Below, piece by piece: positions 7,239-17,814 of a DNA stretch of 64,000 nucleotides. The DNA comes from Mycobacterium adipatum (lineage in GTDB: Bacteria > Actinomycetota > Actinomycetes > Mycobacteriales > Mycobacteriaceae), in NCBI RefSeq assembly GCF_001644575.1, contig NZ_CP015596.1:1550001-1614000 (forward strand), read 5' to 3'. The notes beneath the pieces are model-generated. The model was not told the origin of the DNA. It ran no database searches and worked only from the letters and a program-made list of their open reading frames with translations. The first letter of the stretch is position 1. Each line of letters begins with the position of its first letter. The translations under genes were made by a program, and so were the position numbers.

Positions 7239-8729
7239 ATGAGTACGGGGCATCCGGGCGAGCGAAGCGACGGGGAGAACCGGCCCGGCGAGCGAAGCGA
7301 CGGGGGAACATTGGGGCGCGGGGTGCCGCTGCGGGTGGGGCTGGTGGCGGCCACCCTGGTACTGGTCGGTCTGGGTCTGCTCGCTTCCGGCGTGGCGGTC
7401 ACCTCGCTGATGCGCCATACCGAGATCCAGCGCCTCGACCAGACCCTGCTGGAAGCGTCGGGCGGCTGGGCCAGAGCGCCGATGATGACGCCGACCACCA
7501 TGCCCGAGCCGAGCCCGGCCTACCCGCCGTCGACCTTCTATGTCCGTGGCACCGACGCCGACGGCAGCGTCCGGTTGGCCGTGAAGAGCGGTGCCACCGA
7601 TCCGGCGTTGCCGGCCAACAACGATGTCGGCCCGAACCCGGTGACGGTGGGCTCCGAGGGTACGTCCGGGATCGAATGGCGGGCGGTCACCGTCCGTGGG
7701 CCGGAGGGGGAGCTCACCACCGTCGCGATCGATCTCACCGAGGTCGAATCGACCATGCGCGCCTTGATCTGGTCCCAGTTCGCCATCGGCGCGGCCGTGC
7801 TGCTGGTTCTCGGGGTGGTCGGCTACGCGGTGGTGCGCCGTAGTCTGCGACCCCTGGCCGAAGTGGAGCAGACCGCCGCAGCGATTGCGGCCGGTGAGCT
7901 GGATCGTCGTGTCCCGCAACGTGATCCCCGTACCGAGGTGGGAAGGCTCTCGTTGGCGCTGAACGGGATGCTTGCGCAGATCCAACGCGCCATGGCGTCC
8001 TCGGCCCAGTCGGCGGAGATGGCGCGCGAGTCCGAGGAACGGATGCGCCGTTTCGTCGGTGATGCCGGCCATGACCTGCGTACCCCGTTGACCACCATCC
8101 GTGGTTACGCCGAGCTCTACCGCCAGGGCGCGGCCCGCGACACCGACATGCTGATGGGGCGCATCGAGAGTGAGGCCGGCCGAATGGGGCTGCTGGTCGA
8201 GGACCTGCTGCTGCTGGCCCGCCTCGACGAACAGCGACCGCTGGATCAGCGCCGGGTGGACCTGCTGGCGCTGGCCAGCGACGCGGTGCACGATGCGCAG
8301 ACGGTGGCGCCGGAGCGCAGGATCCGGATGGAGGTCTTCGACGGCCCGGGCACACCCGAGGTGCTGGGGGACGAGGCGCGACTGCGCCAGGTGTTCAGCA
8401 ACCTGATGTCCAACGCCGTGCAGCACACCCCGCCGTCGGCGGGTATCACCGTGCGCGTGGGCACCGATGAGGACAACGCGGTGCTGGAGGTGTGTGATGA
8501 GGGTCCCGGCATGAATGCCGAAGACGCGCAGCGGGTTTTCGAGCGTTTCTACCGCGCGGATTCGTCACGGACCCGCGCCAGTGGCGGGTTCGGGCTGGGC
8601 CTGTCGATCGTCGACTCGCTGGTCGACGCACATGGCGGTGCGGTATCGGTGGACACCGCGCCGGGGCGTGGCTGCCGGTTCCGGGTCAGTCTGCCCAGAA
8701 TCGTCGATCTGGCCGCTCAGCCCAACTGA
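7239..8729 (+). CDS. phoR: PhoR sensor histidine kinase
   Basis: Membrane sensor kinase, 496 residues from ATG 7239. Two transmembrane helices (about residues 34-56 and 182-199) flank an extracytoplasmic sensor loop; then HAMP, dimerisation domain with phospho-accepting His278 ([10 protein letters not shown]), N box ([11 protein letters not shown]), and G boxes ([14 protein letters not shown]). It is the partner of PhoP. The first 28 residues include [18 protein letters not shown], encoded by a DNA repeat and not in my memory of M. tuberculosis PhoR; a GTG at 7323 (VPLRVGL) would omit it. The stop overlaps the end of the convergent HIT gene by 13 bases. Confidence 0.96.
   Translation: MSTGHPGERSDGENRPGERSDGGTLGRGVPLRVGLVAATLVLVGLGLLASGVAVTSLMRHTEIQRLDQTLLEASGGWARAPMMTPTTMPEPSPAYPPSTFYVRGTDADGSVRLAVKSGATDPALPANNDVGPNPVTVGSEGTSGIEWRAVTVRGPEGELTTVAIDLTEVESTMRALIWSQFAIGAAVLLVLGVVGYAVVRRSLRPLAEVEQTAAAIAAGELDRRVPQRDPRTEVGRLSLALNGMLAQIQRAMASSAQSAEMARESEERMRRFVGDAGHDLRTPLTTIRGYAELYRQGAARDTDMLMGRIESEAGRMGLLVEDLLLLARLDEQRPLDQRRVDLLALASDAVHDAQTVAPERRIRMEVFDGPGTPEVLGDEARLRQVFSNLMSNAVQHTPPSAGITVRVGTDEDNAVLEVCDEGPGMNAEDAQRVFERFYRADSSRTRASGGFGLGLSIVDSLVDAHGGAVSVDTAPGRGCRFRVSLPRIVDLAAQPN
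7259..7305. repeat. 17-bp direct repeat at the 5' end of phoR
   Basis: CGAGCGAAGCGACGGGG occurs at 7259-7275 and again at 7289-7305, 30 bases apart. It falls in the phoP-phoR junction or the first codons of phoR. A related sequence (GTGAGCGCAGCGACGGGG) forms the start of purQ at 40843. Motifs of this type are common in mycobacterial intergenic DNA, as I recall. Confidence 0.8.
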
Positions 8730-9121
8730 GCCAGCGCGGCCTTGATCTTGGCCTGGGCCTCGTCCAGGGACTCCGGTGACGGGTTGCGGTCGACGGAGGC
8801 GAAGCCGAAATCGCTGAGGTTGCGGGCCGGGAACACGTGCACGTGCAGGTGCGGCACCTCCAGTCCGGCGATGATCACCCCGGCACGTTCGGTGTCGAAC
8901 GCCGCGCACACGGCCTTGCCGATCCGCTGCGACACCGCCATCACCCGGCCGAACAGCCCCGGGTCGATGTCCTGCCAGTTGTCCACCTCGGCGCGGGGAA
9001 CCACCAGGGTGTGGCCCTGTGTCATCGGTTCGATGGTCAGGAACGCCACGATCTCGTCGTCCTCGTAGACGAATCGGCCGGGGATATCGCCGTTGATGAT
9101 CATGCTGAAGACGGTCGCCAT
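8717..9121 (-). CDS. HIT-family nucleotide hydrolase/transferase (Rv0759c type)
   Basis: Protein of 134 residues from ATG 9121. It carries the histidine triad [10 protein letters not shown] near residues 93-102, which forms the nucleotide phosphate-binding and catalytic site, and the family's upstream segment [21 protein letters not shown] proteins hydrolyse nucleoside phosphoramidates, dinucleoside polyphosphates or adenylates; the specific substrate is not readable. It follows phoR in convergent orientation, as Rv0759c does in M. tuberculosis. The open frame continues upstream, but that part lacks family similarity. Confidence 0.93.
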   Translation of the reverse strand: MATVFSMIINGDIPGRFVYEDDEIVAFLTIEPMTQGHTLVVPRAEVDNWQDIDPGLFGRVMAVSQRIGKAVCAAFDTERAGVIIAGLEVPHLHVHVFPARNLSDFGFASVDRNPSPESLDEAQAKIKAALAQLG

Positions 9122-9262
9122 GGCGTCGAGCATAGGCGGGGCCGACACCACGCCCAGCACAGCCGATACCAATTGCGCAGCGATCGACGTGTCGTAGTCC
9201 AATATGCGATCCGTCCCGGCACACTGATGGCCGCCGGGGGGTGATTGGAAGGGATCTACCCC

Positions 9263-10231
9263 ATGCAACGCCCCCTCTCGGACGCCGCGATCCTGCACGA
9301 ACTGGAGCCGATTGCGGCGGAGAACGTGAATCGGCACCTGGGCAGCACCAAGGATTGGTACCCACACGACTATGTGCCCTGGGGTGAGGGACAGAATTTC
9401 GCGGCGGCCGGCGGCACGGACTGGACGGTCGAGCAGTCCCGGCTGGGCGAGGTCGCGCGCGCGGCCATGGTCACGAATCTGCTCACCGAGGACAATCTGC
9501 CGTCCTACCACCGGGAGGCGGCGGGGAGCTTCTCCGGCGATGGCGCCTGGGGCACCTGGGTGAACCGATGGACGGCCGAGGAGAATCGGCACGGTATCGC
9601 TCTTCGTGACTATCTCGTGGTCACCCGCGCGGTTGACGTCATCGCGCTGGAACGGGCCCGGATGGAACACGTCACCAACGGTTTTGCTGCTACCGATGAG
9701 GAACGGGCCAAACACGATTCGGAGTTCCTGATGTCGATCTCCTATGTCACCTTTCAGGAGCTGGCGACCCGGGTCAGTCACCGCAATACCGGCAGGGTCT
9801 GCGATGACCCCACCGCCGACCGACTGCTCCAGCGGATCGCCGCCGACGAGAACCTCCACATGATCTTCTACCGCAACATCTGCGGTGCGGCCCTGGACCT
9901 CTCGCCCGACCAGGCGCTCGAGGCGGTGGCCGCGGTGGTGGAGAACTTCCGGATGCCAGGCCAGGGCATGCCGGATTTCCGGCGCAACGGAGTTCTGATG
10001 GCCAAGCACGGTATCTACGATCTGCGCCAGCACCTCGACGAGGTGGTGTTGCCGGTGCTGCGCAAGTGGCGGATTTTCGAGCGTACCGACTTCGGGCCGT
10101 CGGGCGAGGCGCGCCGCGAAAAGCTGGCCGCGTTCCTGGAGGACATGGGCGGTAAGGTCGTGCGCTTCGAGGAACAGCGCGACCGGCTGCTGGCCCGCGA
10201 GGCATCGAGACGAGAAGCGCGGGCTAGCTGA
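9263..10231 (+). CDS. Acyl-ACP desaturase, DesA1-like
   Basis: Ferritin-like di-iron acyl-[acyl carrier protein] desaturase of 322 residues. Iron ligands are visible as [27 protein letters not shown] and ISADENLHM-like ([13 protein letters not shown]), matching M. tuberculosis DesA1 more closely than DesA2. It would introduce a double bond into ACP-bound fatty acids, a step needed for mycolic acid precursors. ATG 9263 is preceded by GGAAGGGA at 9247-9254. No desA is at this place in M. tuberculosis, so it is probably an additional paralogue. Its end overlaps the convergent SDR gene by 8 bases. Confidence 0.92.
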   Translation: MQRPLSDAAILHELEPIAAENVNRHLGSTKDWYPHDYVPWGEGQNFAAAGGTDWTVEQSRLGEVARAAMVTNLLTEDNLPSYHREAAGSFSGDGAWGTWVNRWTAEENRHGIALRDYLVVTRAVDVIALERARMEHVTNGFAATDEERAKHDSEFLMSISYVTFQELATRVSHRNTGRVCDDPTADRLLQRIAADENLHMIFYRNICGAALDLSPDQALEAVAAVVENFRMPGQGMPDFRRNGVLMAKHGIYDLRQHLDEVVLPVLRKWRIFERTDFGPSGEARREKLAAFLEDMGGKVVRFEEQRDRLLAREASRREARAS

Positions 10232-11066
10232 TCAGGGCATCCACTTCCTCGACGGTGTACGGGCCGCAGTCATGGTGATCCCGATAGCCGATGAAACCCG
10301 GTGCGGGGCGAGCGAACTCGCCGATGAATCCGCCGGCGGCGATGAAGATCCGACCGGTGACACCGGCGGCCAGGTCGCTGGCCAGGTACGCGTAGGTGGG
10401 CGCGACGTATTCCGGCGGGCCGGCGTCCAGGGCACCCTGCAGGCTGACATCGTCGAGCAACCCGCGCCGGTTCAGGTCGGTGATGTGCTGTTCGTAGTCG
10501 GCGCCGGTCGAGAGCCGGGTCTTCGCGCCCGGGCAGACGACGTTGGCCCGCACGTTGTGGGCCTTCAGTTCGGCCGCTATGGCCAGCGTCAGGCCGTTGA
10601 CGCCACCCTTGCCCGCGGGGTACCCGGTGCCCCCGTAGTCACCGAGATAGGCGAACGAGCTGGTGTTGACGATCGCCCCGCCGCCTTGGGCCACCATGTG
10701 CGGCGCTGCGGCTCTGGCGATCTCGAATGCGGTGCCCAGATGCGCGTCGAGCAGCTCACGAAACTGGCCGCTGGTGACGTTCAGGATCGACGAGCCCGTG
10801 GGTTCCGCGGCGCCCGCGCAATTGATCAGGACGTCGATGCGGCCGAACTCCGCGATGCAGGCGTCGATCAAGCCGTCGGCGACATGCGGATCTGCGGGGG
10901 AGCCGGGAAAACCGATACCCGAAACACGCTGTGCGGCTTCGGAGACCGCGTCCGGGTCGCGGCCGTTGACCACCACCCGGGCGCCGAGGGCGGCGAGCAG
11001 TTCGGCGACGGAGAGCCCGATCCCGCGGGTGCCGCCGACCACGACAGCGGCGCGGCCGGCGAGCAC
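10224..11066 (-). CDS. Short-chain dehydrogenase/reductase
   Basis: Classical SDR of 280 residues. The nucleotide-binding glycine motif is GGTRGIG near residue 12; NCAG follows the fourth strand; the catalytic Ser lies 13 residues before Tyr in YPAGK (Ser-Tyr-Lys triad intact). NADP(H) preference is possible from the Arg in VVNGRD. It is 4 bases after the SnoaL-like gene and probably cotranscribed. Substrate unknown; neighbours deal with alcohols, sterols and lipids. Confidence 0.92.
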   Translation of the reverse strand: MLAGRAAVVVGGTRGIGLSVAELLAALGARVVVNGRDPDAVSEAAQRVSGIGFPGSPADPHVADGLIDACIAEFGRIDVLINCAGAAEPTGSSILNVTSGQFRELLDAHLGTAFEIARAAAPHMVAQGGGAIVNTSSFAYLGDYGGTGYPAGKGGVNGLTLAIAAELKAHNVRANVVCPGAKTRLSTGADYEQHITDLNRRGLLDDVSLQGALDAGPPEYVAPTYAYLASDLAAGVTGRIFIAAGGFIGEFARPAPGFIGYRDHHDCGPYTVEEVDALIS

Positions 11067-11070
11067 TGCG

Positions 11071-11499
11071 CTAATCGGCCGAACCCTCTTCGAACGTCAT
11101 CGCGTCCATGTTCCAGTAGCCGCGCAGATTCGTGATCAATCCCGCATCGTTGACACGGTAGGTGAACACGCCGCGCACGGTGGCGGTGAATCCGTTCGGA
11201 AATTCGGTGCGCAACACCAAGATGTAGGCGATCTCGGTCGGGGAGCTCGACGGGAACGTCTCCTCGCAGGTGATCGTCAGGGTGTTGGGACCGATGTTCG
11301 CGTCGTAGAACGCGGCCAGTGCCGCCTTACCCCGCACCCCGGTGCCGTCCGGGTTGGTGACGGCCTCACCGATCGGGTCCTCGACGACGATGTCCTCGGA
11401 CATCAGTGCCAGCCAGCCCGCGCGGTCCCCGGATTGCACGCAGCGCCAAGAGTTTCGCGACGCGGCGACAACCGGTGTCAGGTCGGTGGTCTCAGTCAT
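11071..11499 (-). CDS. SnoaL/NTF2-like protein (Rv0760c type)
   Basis: Small cone-fold protein of 142 residues from ATG 11499 (MTETTDLTP). It has a helical N-terminus (SWRCVQSGDRAGWLALMSEDIVVEDP) followed by beta strands (GVRGKAALAAFYDANIG, RGVFTYRVNDAGLI). M. tuberculosis Rv0760c at this position is related to ketosteroid isomerases and binds steroid-like ligands, but whether it is an enzyme is uncertain. An upstream ATG at 11568 lies within the inverted repeat and is less likely. The downstream SDR may share its operon. Confidence 0.88.
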   Translation of the reverse strand: MTETTDLTPVVAASRNSWRCVQSGDRAGWLALMSEDIVVEDPIGEAVTNPDGTGVRGKAALAAFYDANIGPNTLTITCEETFPSSSPTEIAYILVLRTEFPNGFTATVRGVFTYRVNDAGLITNLRGYWNMDAMTFEEGSAD

Positions 11500-11516
11500 G
11501 CGAGTCCTGCCTTCGC

Positions 11517-11573
11517 CGAAATTGCATTCTAGCAGGGTTCCACTCGAACTTTGCCTGCTGGAATGCAATTTCG
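11517..11573. promoter_or_regulatory. 20-bp inverted repeat upstream of the SnoaL gene
   Basis: CGAAATTGCATTCTAGCAGG at 11517-11536 and CCTGCTGGAATGCAATTTCG at 11554-11573 are complementary at 19 of 20 positions with a 17-base spacer. It is AT-rich against the surroundings and lies between the adh stop and the SnoaL start. It may be a pair of operator sites or a hairpin; there is no T-run on either side. Confidence 0.7.
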
Positions 11574-11587
11574 CGGGTTCGTAGGGG

Positions 11588-12718
11588 TTACCGGTCGGCG
11601 TCTGTGTAGCGGATCACGCCGCGGATGTTGCGACCCTCGAGCATGTCCTTGTAGCCCTCGTTGATCTGTTCCAGCCTGTACTGCCGGGTGACCATATCGT
11701 CGAGGTTGAGCCGGCCGGCCTTGTACATCGACAGCAGCTGCGGGATGTCGTGGTGCGGGTTGCCGCCGCCGAAGATGGTGCCCTGCAGGTTCTTCTGCAG
11801 CAGGGTCAGCATCGACAGGTTCATCGTCACATCGGACTTCGCCATGTTGGCGACCGCGGTCACCACACAGGTGCCGCCCTTGGCGGTGATGTTGAGGTAG
11901 TTGTCGATCTCTTCACCGTGCAGCTCACCGGTGGTGATGATGGTCTTGGCGGCCATCCGGCCCTGGGTGACCTCGGCGACGCCGCCCATCGCGGAGAAGA
12001 TGTCCGGGTAGGCGTGGGTGGCGCCGAACTTCAGCGCCTGGTCGCGCTTCCACTCGACCGGATCGACGGCGAAGATGTTGCGTGCGCCCGCGTTCAGGGC
12101 GCCCTGCAGGGCGCCCATGCCGACACCACCGATACCGGCGATGACGACGTCATCGCCGGGGCGGACGTTGGCGCTGCGCACCGCGGAGCCGTAACCGGTG
12201 GTGACACCGCAGCCCACCAGGCAGGCCACCTCGAACGGGATCGACGGGTCGATCTTCACCACCGAGCTCTTGTGCACCACCATGTACGGGCTGAAGGTGC
12301 CCAGCAGCGTCATCGGGATGACCGGCACACCCTTGGCGGTGTGAATGCGATTGGTGTTGTCCGAGACCGCGGTGCCCTGCAGCAGCATGGCACCCAGATC
12401 GCACAGGTTGCGCAGGCCGGCCTGGCAGGACGGGCATGAACCGCAGGACGGGATGAAGGACAACACGACGTGGTCCCCGGGCTCCAGGCCCTCGACGCCG
12501 GGGCCGACCTCGGTGACGACGCCGGCACCCTCGTGCCCGCCAAGGACCGGGAAGCCGGCCATCGGGATGTCCCCGGTCACCAGGTGGTGATCGGAGTGGC
12601 ACATGCCCGAGGCTTCCATCTGGATCTTGACCTCGTCCTTGACGGGGTCGCCGATCTCGATCTCCTCGATCGACCACGGCTGGTTGAACTCGTAGATGAG
12701 AGCGCCTTTTGTCTTCAT
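11588..12718 (-). CDS. adhB: Zinc alcohol dehydrogenase, NDMA-dependent type (AdhB, Rv0761c)
   Basis: Protein of 376 residues beginning MKTKGALIYEF. Catalytic zinc ligands are in GMCHSDHH and GGHEGAG; the structural zinc site is CGSCPSCQAGLRNLC; the Rossmann motif is GIGGVGMGALQGA. The sequence resembles mycobacterial/actinobacterial dehydrogenases that hold NAD tightly and use an electron acceptor in vivo, a group often coupled to mycofactocin. It would oxidise a primary alcohol. It follows the ferredoxin/NTF2 genes on the same strand after 94 bases, so it may have its own promoter. Start chosen because the upstream part (MGTGSSGRHTR) lacks family similarity. Confidence 0.94.
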   Translation of the reverse strand: MKTKGALIYEFNQPWSIEEIEIGDPVKDEVKIQMEASGMCHSDHHLVTGDIPMAGFPVLGGHEGAGVVTEVGPGVEGLEPGDHVVLSFIPSCGSCPSCQAGLRNLCDLGAMLLQGTAVSDNTNRIHTAKGVPVIPMTLLGTFSPYMVVHKSSVVKIDPSIPFEVACLVGCGVTTGYGSAVRSANVRPGDDVVIAGIGGVGMGALQGALNAGARNIFAVDPVEWKRDQALKFGATHAYPDIFSAMGGVAEVTQGRMAAKTIITTGELHGEEIDNYLNITAKGGTCVVTAVANMAKSDVTMNLSMLTLLQKNLQGTIFGGGNPHHDIPQLLSMYKAGRLNLDDMVTRQYRLEQINEGYKDMLEGRNIRGVIRYTDADR

Positions 12719-12812
12719 GCGCGTGTGCCTTCCACTAGAACCGGTGCCCACAGACTAGAGCCAGTAGTTACGTGCGTCACACCCACCCCCAAGCAACCGC
12801 TTGGCCGGGAGG

Positions 12813-13352
12813 TCACCAGATCGGGACGGGGGCCTGACCCAGCGGGTAGTAGCCCGGCAGCTTCTCGCCCGCGATGGACCGCTCGATGCGCTTCTGCATG
12901 GTCGGGGTCAGGTCGCCGGACTCGATGAGCTTCAGGAAGGCCTTCTGGACATGCCCGAAGTCGAAGAAATCGCGCTGCCACTCGATCAGCAGATCGTCAT
13001 TCAGCCGGAACCAGCTGCCGCCGATGCCGTAGATCTCGTCCTTGCTGCCGTCGCTCTTGTGGGCGATCTGCTTCCAGAAGCCCACGATCTCGTTCTGCTT
13101 CTCGTCGATCAGGGTCTTCTGGTACTCGTAGACCCAGTTCTCCAGGCCTTCCATCTCCAGGCCCAAGGCGATCTCGCGTATTTGATCCCTGCCGACGCAC
13201 ATGACGTCTTCCTTCGGGCCGATGTTCCACCCGTAGGTCGCATCCTCGGTGTAGAACTCCGCCAACGGTTTCCAGTCGCCGGCGGCTTCGGCATCCTGGT
13301 TGGCCTTCAGCCACCGCTGGACCCAGTCTTCGAGAGCTTCTCGTGACGCCAT
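12813..13352 (-). CDS. Nuclear transport factor 2-like protein (Rv0762c type)
   Basis: Protein of 179 residues with an NTF2/SnoaL-like pattern: an N-terminal helix (WVQRWLKANQDAEAAGDW), then FYTEDATYGWNIGP and later IGGSWFRLNDDLLIEWQRDFFDFG. The C-terminus (PGYYPLGQAPVPIW) is proline-rich. It sits 12 bases after the ferredoxin gene of the CYP51 operon, and the order matches M. tuberculosis Rv0762c-Rv0763c-Rv0764c. It may bind a hydrophobic intermediate of the pathway; no catalytic residues can be assigned. Confidence 0.88.
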   Translation of the reverse strand: MASREALEDWVQRWLKANQDAEAAGDWKPLAEFYTEDATYGWNIGPKEDVMCVGRDQIREIALGLEMEGLENWVYEYQKTLIDEKQNEIVGFWKQIAHKSDGSKDEIYGIGGSWFRLNDDLLIEWQRDFFDFGHVQKAFLKLIESGDLTPTMQKRIERSIAGEKLPGYYPLGQAPVPIW

Positions 13353-13364
13353 TGTCGTTGCCTT

Positions 13365-14930
<1,566 letters not shown>

Positions 14931-14934
<4 letters not shown>

Positions 14935-15758
14935 GTTGCCGGCATCCCTTCTTCGCCCAGCGCGAGCTTCTGCCGATCCTTGGTGTCGGCCAGCGGAGCC
15001 TCGGGCTGGAGTTCCATGTTCGCGATGAAGCCGCCGCGCGGTGTCTCGGCGACGAACGTGATGGCCCGCGCGAGATCGTCCGCGCGCAGGAAGTAGTCGT
15101 GGCGTGCCTGGCCCCATTTGGCCCAGTCCTCCAGGGCGGGACCGATCAGTTCGGCCGGCAGGCTCCACCCCATCGATGTCTTGGTCGGTCCGGGATGCAC
15201 GATCGAGGCGCGCACACCCGTGCCTTCCAATTCCATCTGATAGTTCGTCACCATCGCGACCAGGGCGGCCTTGGCCGCTCCGTAGGCGCCCATGTGCGGC
15301 CGCTGGCGCAGCGCGACATCGGATCCCACGAAGATCAGGTCGCCGCGGCGGCGTTCGATCATGCCGGGCAGCACGGCGGAGGCCACCCGGTTCGCCCCGA
15401 TCAGGTGGATCTGGATCTGGGACTCGAATTGCTCGGTGCTGATCGCGTCCAGCTTGCCGAAGTAGGTGTCGCCGGCGCCGGCCACCAGCACCTCGATATC
15501 GCCGAGTTCCGCGGTGGTCTGTTCGACGGCGGCCTTCACCGAATCCGCGTCGGTGACATCGAGGTGCACGGTGATGGCTTCGCCGCCGTCGGCGCGGATC
15601 TTACCGACGATTTCGTCGAGCTTCTCCACCCGGCGGGCGCCCAGCGCCACCGGAAAACCGTTGCGGGCGAGCCGGATCGCAGTGGCCTCGCCGATACCGG
15701 AGGAGGCGCCGGCGACCAGCGCTGGACGGCGGTCGGGCAGGGGATCAAAACGGGGCAT
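14931..15758 (-). CDS. Short-chain dehydrogenase/reductase (Rv0765c type)
   Basis: SDR of 275 residues. Glycine motif GASSGIG near residue 18, ARR after the second strand (NADP-type), VAGAGD in place of NNAG, and catalytic Ser (FVGSDVALRQR) with YGAAK. It sits between cyp123 and cyp51 with 24 bases before and an ATGA overlap after, so it belongs to the P450 operon. Oxidation or reduction of a sterol or lipid intermediate is a reasonable inference; the substrate is not known. Confidence 0.92.
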
Positions 15759-15782
15759 GCGGTCGAGGGCCTTTCAGGTCTG

Positions 15783-16985
15783 TCAGCGGAACTGGACGGT
15801 CATCGGGAGGTGAGCGAATCCACGGACGCTGCTGGAGTGGACGCGGACGGCGTTGGCCTCGTCGATCTCGTATCCGCGGATTCGCTTGAACAGCTCGGTC
15901 AGCGCCACCCGGGCCTCCATGCGCGCAAGGTGCGCGCCGAGGCAGAAGTGGGCGCCGCTGCCGAAACTCACCAGCTTCGGCCCGATCTCCCGGTCGATGC
16001 GGTATTCATCGGGATTGTCGAAGACTCGCTCGTCGCGGTTGGCCGAGCCGATCAGCAGGACCATCACATCTCCGGCGGGCACGACGGTGTCATAGAAGGT
16101 GAGGTCCTCGACGACCGCGCGGGCCAGGATCTGACTGGAGGCGTCATAGCGCAGCGTCTCTTCGACCCAGGGGGTGACCAGCTCATGGTTGTCGAACACC
16201 GGGGCCAGCTGGCTCGGGTTCTTGGCACCCCAATATGCGGCGTTGGCAAGCAGTTTGGTGGTGGTCTCGTTGCCTGCGACGACCATCAGGAAGAGGAACG
16301 CCATGATCTCGTCGTCGGTGAGCTTGTCGCCGTCGATCTCGGCTTGCACCAGCGCCGAGGTCAGATCGTCGCTGCTGTGCTTGCGGCGTTGCTTGACCAT
16401 GTCGGCGTAATAGACCAGCAGTTCGCCGGACGCGGCGATGGCGGAATCCGGTACGTCGGCGACACCGTCCTCGCGGTGCATCACCCCGTCGGCGAGCGCG
16501 CGGATGTGCACACGATCCTCGTTCGGCACACCCATCAGCTCGGAGATGACATCCATGGGGAGCTTGCCGGCGAACTCGTCGACATAATCGAAGGTGGTGC
16601 TCTGCAGTGCGGCATCCAGATGCTGATGGGCGATCTCGGTGACCCGGCCCTCGAGTTCGCGGATGCGCCGCGGGGTGAAGCCCTTGGACACCAGCGTGCG
16701 CAGGCGTAGATGGCCGGGATCATCGAGGGCCAAAAATGACATGACCCGGTGGGCCTCGTCGTTGCGGGAGATCGGATCCAGCGACACACCGTGCTTGTTC
16801 GACAATGTGACGCTGTTGCGGAACCCGGCCACCACGTCCTTGTGCCGGGACAACGCCCAGAAGTTGCGTTCCTCGTTGTGATACAGCGGGGCCTCGTCAC
16901 GCAGCCGCTTGTAGTACGGGTACGGGTCTTCGTGGAAGTCGTAATCGTAGGGATCGAGGATCGGTGGGGCTGTTTCGAGGCTCAA
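15783..16985 (-). CDS. cyp123: Cytochrome P450, CYP123 family
   Basis: P450 of 400 residues. I-helix MVVAGNETTTKLLANA, K-helix EETLRYDASSQ, heme loop FGSGAHFCLGAHLAR with Cys348. Position next to cyp51 and the TetR gene matches Rv0766c (CYP123A1) of M. tuberculosis, whose substrate is not settled. The TetR gene ends 25 bases upstream, so this may be the second gene of a TetR-cyp123-SDR-cyp51-ferredoxin operon. All P450 motifs are intact. Electrons probably come through the ferredoxin at 13365-13571. Confidence 0.94.
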   Translation of the reverse strand: MSLETAPPILDPYDYDFHEDPYPYYKRLRDEAPLYHNEERNFWALSRHKDVVAGFRNSVTLSNKHGVSLDPISRNDEAHRVMSFLALDDPGHLRLRTLVSKGFTPRRIRELEGRVTEIAHQHLDAALQSTTFDYVDEFAGKLPMDVISELMGVPNEDRVHIRALADGVMHREDGVADVPDSAIAASGELLVYYADMVKQRRKHSSDDLTSALVQAEIDGDKLTDDEIMAFLFLMVVAGNETTTKLLANAAYWGAKNPSQLAPVFDNHELVTPWVEETLRYDASSQILARAVVEDLTFYDTVVPAGDVMVLLIGSANRDERVFDNPDEYRIDREIGPKLVSFGSGAHFCLGAHLARMEARVALTELFKRIRGYEIDEANAVRVHSSSVRGFAHLPMTVQFR

Positions 16986-17010
16986 GGGTTCTCTCCGAGG
17001 CTCATGCTGG

Positions 17011-17619
17011 TTAGTCCTCTCCGAGGAGCAGGCCGACCGAATACGTGAGTCGGTCCGCGATCTGGTGATAGGTGAACGCGCCGCTGCCGGCGTTGACGAG
17101 GGCTCCGAAGAAGGTCATCTCCAGCGCCGAGACGACGCGGGGGTCGGCGTCCGGGCCGACCGCGGACCGGATGCGCTTGTGGATCTCGGCACCGATGCGG
17201 TCCCGGACGGTGCGGACCGCGGGATCGCTGCCGCCGCCCAGCAGGGCGGTGGTGCAGGCGGCGGCGACTTCGGGCTCGTCGGCGACCACCATGGTCAGTG
17301 CGCGCACCGCCTTGTCGACGCGGGTGGTCATCGAGTCGTTGACATCGGTGAAGTACGGAACCTGTCGGACCAGGTCGAGATAGACCTCGGCGATCAGGTG
17401 ATTCTTCGACGAGAAGTACGTGTAGGCGGTGGCCGGCGCGACCTTGGCGCGGGCGGCGACGGCGCGCACGGTGAGGTCGGCGTAGGACGACTCGCGCAGC
17501 ATCTCCACACCCGCGGCGAGCACCTTGCGAAAAGTCTCCTCCTGGCGACGGTTGCGCGGCGCCACCGCCGACCCGTCGTCCGCTTGGCCTGTGACGGCAA
17601 CCACCGAATCGCTGGACAC
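17011..17619 (-). CDS. TetR-family repressor of the cyp123/cyp51 and aldA operons (Rv0767c type)
   Basis: Regulator of 202 residues. The N-terminal helix-turn-helix is visible (ADLTVRAVAARAKVAPATAY then TYFSSKNHLIAEVY, residues about 45-75), followed by a helical ligand domain. GTG 17619 lies inside a palindrome (17613-17626) whose core is repeated upstream of divergent aldA, so it probably represses both directions. No Shine-Dalgarno sequence is seen before the GTG, while a TAACTT-type -10 element lies about 6 bases upstream; a leaderless transcript is possible. Inducer unknown, perhaps a substrate of the flanking oxidases. Confidence 0.9.
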   Translation of the reverse strand: MSSDSVVAVTGQADDGSAVAPRNRRQEETFRKVLAAGVEMLRESSYADLTVRAVAARAKVAPATAYTYFSSKNHLIAEVYLDLVRQVPYFTDVNDSMTTRVDKAVRALTMVVADEPEVAAACTTALLGGGSDPAVRTVRDRIGAEIHKRIRSAVGPDADPRVVSALEMTFFGALVNAGSGAFTYHQIADRLTYSVGLLLGED

Positions 17620-17626
17620 ATGTCCA
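17613..17626. promoter_or_regulatory. TetR operator candidate at the TetR start
   Basis: TGGACACATGTCCA: half-sites TGGACA and TGTCCA with a 2-base spacer. It covers the regulator's start codon and, if the transcript is leaderless, the transcription start. The same GGACA-N2-TGTCC core occurs before aldA. Confidence 0.65.
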
Positions 17627-17770
17627 AGTTATCGGATGGGGTGGTCCGACGGCAAGCTGTTCGGATAAATCACCAGTACAGAAGCGGTGCTTGGATGGGA
17701 TCGGGGGTCGCGGGAAGGTCGGCCTTGCCACCGCCGCGGACGTGACGTTATGGTGCGATGGATTGTTGTC

Positions 17771-17782
17771 GGACACTTGTCC
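17771..17782. promoter_or_regulatory. TetR operator candidate upstream of aldA
   Basis: GGACACTTGTCC, a GGACA-N2-TGTCC palindrome identical in its half-sites to the one at 17613-17626. It ends 32 bases before the aldA ATG, where it would block the promoter or the start of transcription. Confidence 0.65.
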
Positions 17783-17814
17783 AGAGAACGTGGCCATCAA
17801 AACCTAGGAGTGGG

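Noticed and set aside
6408..8426. Open frame of 672 codons on the minus strand across phoP and phoR
   Set aside because: It is exactly antisense to conserved phoPR, is rich in His, Gln, Arg and Gly as high-GC shadow frames are, and has no family motifs.
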